In this document: in pieces, positions 62,324 through 64,000 of the stretch
Position numbering within the stretch: the stretch's first letter is position 1
How the letters are laid out: each line of letters starts with the position of its first letter
NCBI RefSeq assembly: GCF_001939075.1
Contig: NZ_MPTA01000003.1
Location: forward strand, 62,001 to 126,000
Source of the DNA: Paenisporosarcina indica
Lineage (GTDB): Bacteria; Bacillota; Bacilli; Bacillales_A; Planococcaceae
Reading direction: 5' to 3'
Length of the DNA stretch: 64,000 nucleotides
Translations under genes and position numbers: made by a program
The notes under the pieces: generated by a model
What the model saw: the letters and a program-made list of their open reading frames with translations, nothing else
Databases searched by the model: none
What the model was told of the DNA's origin: nothing

Positions 62324-62357
62324 ATCAAAGTGAGGTTAATATTCAATTATGTTTCAT

Positions 62358-62386
62358 ATTCTACAATAATGTATTCTAGCTGTCAA
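62358..62386 (-). promoter_or_regulatory. Sigma-A promoter of the lysine riboswitch operon
   Basis: On the minus strand, TTGACA (62386-62381), 17 bases, then TAGAAT (62363-62358). Transcription would begin about 25-30 bases before the riboswitch core. Confidence 0.85.
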
Positions 62387-62710
62387 CCACTCTAAGATAG
62401 AGGATTTCAGCATTTGCTAATGTTATCCCTTGATATGTAAAGTGACCACCGAATAAGTTCACCATTTTAGACAGGGCTAAATAATCTCAATAATACACGC
62501 TAAGGCGATTTGTGATGCCTCCTGTCAGAAGCCAGACAGAAAATTACTGACATTCTTCTCGCTCCGGCTACCACTGGAAAGGCACCTACGCTACGCTGAT
62601 TCTGATTAGAATATTGACTACAGTTAATAAAATTAGTTAAAACATACATTATTACTACGTTTTAAACCATGTTAAGGAGGAACGGAAATCGTTTGAAAGG
62701 AGGTTTTTTT
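62387..62710. other. Intergenic region between the lysine operon and a small gene
   Basis: There is no gene here. A GC-richer patch at about 62510-62605 contains a CTGTC...GACAG hairpin and could be another short interspersed element. I could not match it to the repeat family described elsewhere in the window. Confidence 0.4.
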
Positions 62711-62887
62711 ATGACAAGAGACAATCATACTGGAGCTACTAACAATAAAGGGTCTATGTCCGTCCAAAAAAATGGAAAAGAAGAAATTTCTTTAGAGTTA
62801 GCCGAGCTTGGGAATTTGAAGCCTTTACATCAACCAATGACTCAAAATCAACGTGAACAGAGTCAAGAAGAGAAATCATACGATTAA
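62711..62887 (+). CDS. Small hydrophilic hypothetical protein
   Basis: This 58-residue protein is rich in Asn, Gln, Glu and Lys, with no membrane segment. The start at 62711 has a perfect AAAGGAGG ribosome binding site 7 bases upstream, which is the main support; the frame upstream of it is unlikely to be used. I do not recognise it. The composition suggests a disordered small protein, perhaps made during sporulation. Confidence 0.6.
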   Translation: MTRDNHTGATNNKGSMSVQKNGKEEISLELAELGNLKPLHQPMTQNQREQSQEEKSYD

Positions 62888-62910
62888 CTTATATCAAAAA
62901 CGTACAATTT

Positions 62911-62994
62911 GAGGCGGATTGATCAACTTTCAGGCTGACATCATCAACTTTAGCCAGGAATTGATCAACTTCCGTCTGAATCTGATCAACTCTC
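62911..62994 (-). repeat. 21-bp tandem repeat array (four units)
   Basis: Four successive 21-base units each centre on TTGATCAACTTTC or a close variant: 62911-62931, 62932-62952, 62953-62973 and 62974-62994. On the minus strand one frame reads RVDQIQT-EVDQFLA-KVDDVSL-KVDQSAS, a heptad-like series. The array begins exactly at the stop codon of the upstream minus-strand gene. Confidence 0.75.
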
Positions 62995-63231
62995 GTTCGG
63001 ACCAGACGATTTCTTAGTTGATTTGTCGACTCGGTGATACTCAGATATTTGAACGACTCGGACATTACGTGTATTGAGCTCATGATATATATCTCTGCTA
63101 TCTCGAAACGCAATGTATTGGTCTCGCTCGCTTTGAACCAGCTCTTCTGCTTTTTCAAAAGACTCCAAATGGATAAATCTCCTGATATAATGTTCTTCAT
63201 CAAAGAAATAAGTTATTTTGAATTCTTTCAT
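62986..63231 (-). CDS. Small hypothetical protein
   Basis: This 81-residue soluble protein is charged and rich in aromatic residues at the N terminus (MKEFKITYFFDEEHYIRRF). The ATG follows AGGAGG by 8 bases, so translation is likely. It is not recognised. Its stop codon (TGA) falls within the first unit of a 21-bp tandem repeat. A shift of frame there would add the repeat-encoded VDQ heptads, so the present end may be secondary. Confidence 0.6.
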   Translation of the reverse strand: MKEFKITYFFDEEHYIRRFIHLESFEKAEELVQSERDQYIAFRDSRDIYHELNTRNVRVVQISEYHRVDKSTKKSSGPNES

Positions 63232-63363
63232 GACAATTACCTCCTCGGATCATATAATTTCTAACGGAACATTGCCACCAAGTTGTTGAATTTTAACATT
63301 AGCATGCCAATAATCCGTATTTGTACACTAAGGAAAAGATTGGGATGCAATTTTAATTCATTT

Positions 63364-63388
63364 GTTTATCAATCAGTGCAGGTGGTAT
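63364..63388 (+). promoter_or_regulatory. Sigma-B-like promoter of the YflT-type gene
   Basis: GTTTAT, 13 bases, TGGTAT. Each box differs by one base from the sigma-B consensus GTTTAA-N12-14-GGGTAT. It lies 36 bases before the ATG of a general stress protein homologue. Confidence 0.5.
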
Positions 63389-63423
63389 GCATAGTAGTAA
63401 GAACCAATAATGGAGGGATTACT

Positions 63424-63750
63424 ATGACAGTAAAATTAACAGTAGAAAATGCATTACAAGCCAAAACAGAAATCGAGAAATTAGAGACTCAGGGTTTCAC
63501 ACATGACGATATTTATATCTTCGCACACGACAGAGCTCGTTCGGAAGATATTACAAATGCCTTGGAAGTGGAAAAAGTGGGCTTTAAAGAACAAGGCTTC
63601 CTTGACACTTTGAAGAATACGACGAGATCTCGCGGAGATGAACTGCGCACAAAATTGGCATCTGTTGGCTTATCAGAACAAGAAGCTGCTCAATATGAAG
63701 AAGAACTCGATAAAGGCAAACTCGTCATTATCGCCAACAAAAACCTATAA
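63424..63750 (+). CDS. YflT-type general stress protein (GSP17M-like)
   Basis: This 108-residue cytoplasmic protein has the pattern of the YflT/general stress protein 17M domain: VENALQAKTEIEKLETQGFT, then IYIFAHD near residue 31, a middle FLDTLKNT segment, LSEQEAAQYEEELDKG and the final LVIIAN. In B. subtilis yflT belongs to the sigma-B regulon. The ATG at 63424 follows GGAGGG by 6 bases; the longer frame upstream is not coding-like. The biochemical role is unknown. Confidence 0.85.
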   Translation: MTVKLTVENALQAKTEIEKLETQGFTHDDIYIFAHDRARSEDITNALEVEKVGFKEQGFLDTLKNTTRSRGDELRTKLASVGLSEQEAAQYEEELDKGKLVIIANKNL

Positions 63751-63763
63751 ATGAAGAAGTAAT

Positions 63764-63800
63764 AGGACATCTACGGTAATCTTCGTAGATGTCCTTTTTT
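63764..63800 (+). terminator. Terminator of the YflT-type gene
   Basis: AGGACATCTACG and CGTAGATGTCCT form a perfect 12-bp stem with an 8-base loop, followed by a run of T residues. Confidence 0.93.
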
Positions 63801-63829
63801 CGTTTTTCTTCACACAAATGTAACCATAC

Positions 63830-63873
63830 ACAAACTGACCATTAGGTGAATGAACACCTAATGGTCAGTTTGT
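63830..63873. terminator. Long hairpin, probable terminator of the right-edge gene
   Basis: ACAAACTGACCATTAGGTG and CACCTAATGGTCAGTTTGT are a perfect 19-bp inverted repeat with a 6-base loop. It lies 40 bases past the stop of the minus-strand gene at the window edge. Confidence 0.7.
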
Positions 63874-63912
63874 TGTGTTGTATAGGGAAGAACCAGCTAC
63901 AGCTAATTTCAA

Positions 63913-64000
63913 CTACTTACTTATCTGTTCACTGATTCGTTTGATTAATTTGTTTCGATTATTAACTACAAACTTATACTCTTCTCCACTAATCACTACA
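63913..64000 (-). CDS. C-terminal end of an unidentified protein (partial)
   Basis: An open minus-strand frame enters from the right edge and stops at TAG (63915-63913). Its last residues are VVISGEEYKFVVNNRNKLIK then RISEQISK. The hairpin downstream supports a real gene end. Too little is visible to name it. Confidence 0.5.
   Translation of the reverse strand, partial: VVISGEEYKFVVNNRNKLIKRISEQISK

Noticed and set aside
62889-63203. A 104-residue minus-strand frame containing VDQ heptads.
   Set aside because: It has no ribosome binding site and overlaps, in another frame, the better-supported 81-residue gene. The heptads come from the 21-bp DNA repeat.

Overview
The window is AT-rich DNA from a low-GC, endospore-forming Gram-positive bacterium. 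I infer Bacillales, most likely Planococcaceae (Sporosarcina-like). The support is a PrkA kinase of exactly the usual 631 residues, YhbH and SpoVR, the sporulation checkpoint peptide Sda, a YndM-type membrane protein, lipoprotein-type binding proteins throughout, and a surface protease ending in three S-layer homology domains. Genus level is inference.

Layout. 1-1380 (minus) holds ribA and a ribD cut by the window edge, behind a consensus sigma-A promoter. 1597-8131 (minus) holds ribonuclease J, a zinc-ribbon protein, a small hypothetical, a methyltransferase next to a TetM-like ribosomal-protection GTPase, a small motif protein, and a class IV (branched-chain) aminotransferase. 8559-13222 (plus) is a complete livKHMGF branched-chain amino acid ABC operon. 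14015-18360 (plus) is a complete AapJQMP-type general L-amino acid ABC operon, a family best known from Proteobacteria. 18791-29801 is a transport and hydrolysis locus: a sodium:solute symporter with a YesN/YesM-type two-component pair, a peptide-type ABC transporter (C-B-D-F, minus), its divergent binding protein carrying one in-frame stop codon, and two tandem cytosine-deaminase-like amidohydrolases, followed by a DMT exporter. 30946-33345 (minus) is an MFS transporter plus a membrane protein under a T-box leader whose specifier reads as a threonine codon. 33488-35352 holds a DUF2785 protein and a PadR/DUF1129 pair. 35659-36753 is an amidohydrolase fragment plus a second DMT gene, the remnant of a segmental duplication. 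37071-41011 (minus) is a Hen1-Pnkp RNA repair operon. 41201-46222 is the surface subtilase. 46826-54224 holds a threonine-aldolase-like enzyme, YndM, a second small motif protein, and spoVR, yhbH and prkA. 54509-54879 is a cluster of DnaA boxes and then sda. 55210-58006 holds a broken cupin, an NCS2 nucleobase permease and an MFS efflux gene. 58281-59471 is a second MFS gene. 59545-62386 (minus) is an amino acid ABC transporter behind a clear lysine riboswitch. The right end holds small genes, a 21-bp repeat array and a YflT-type stress protein.

Themes. Most of the window is amino acid, peptide and nucleobase transport, and its control is unusually visible: a lysine riboswitch, a T-box, PadR-type operators, CodY- and cre-like sites, and a long palindrome in a divergent promoter. 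A second theme is sporulation and its coupling to DNA replication (PrkA, YhbH, SpoVR, Sda with DnaA boxes). A third is translation and RNA maintenance (RNase J, TetM-like GTPase, Hen1-Pnkp). Signs of decay and duplication are a nonsense-broken binding protein, a nonsense-broken cupin, an amidohydrolase fragment, and copies of a palindromic interspersed repeat. I found no rRNA, tRNA, insertion sequence, prophage or CRISPR array.
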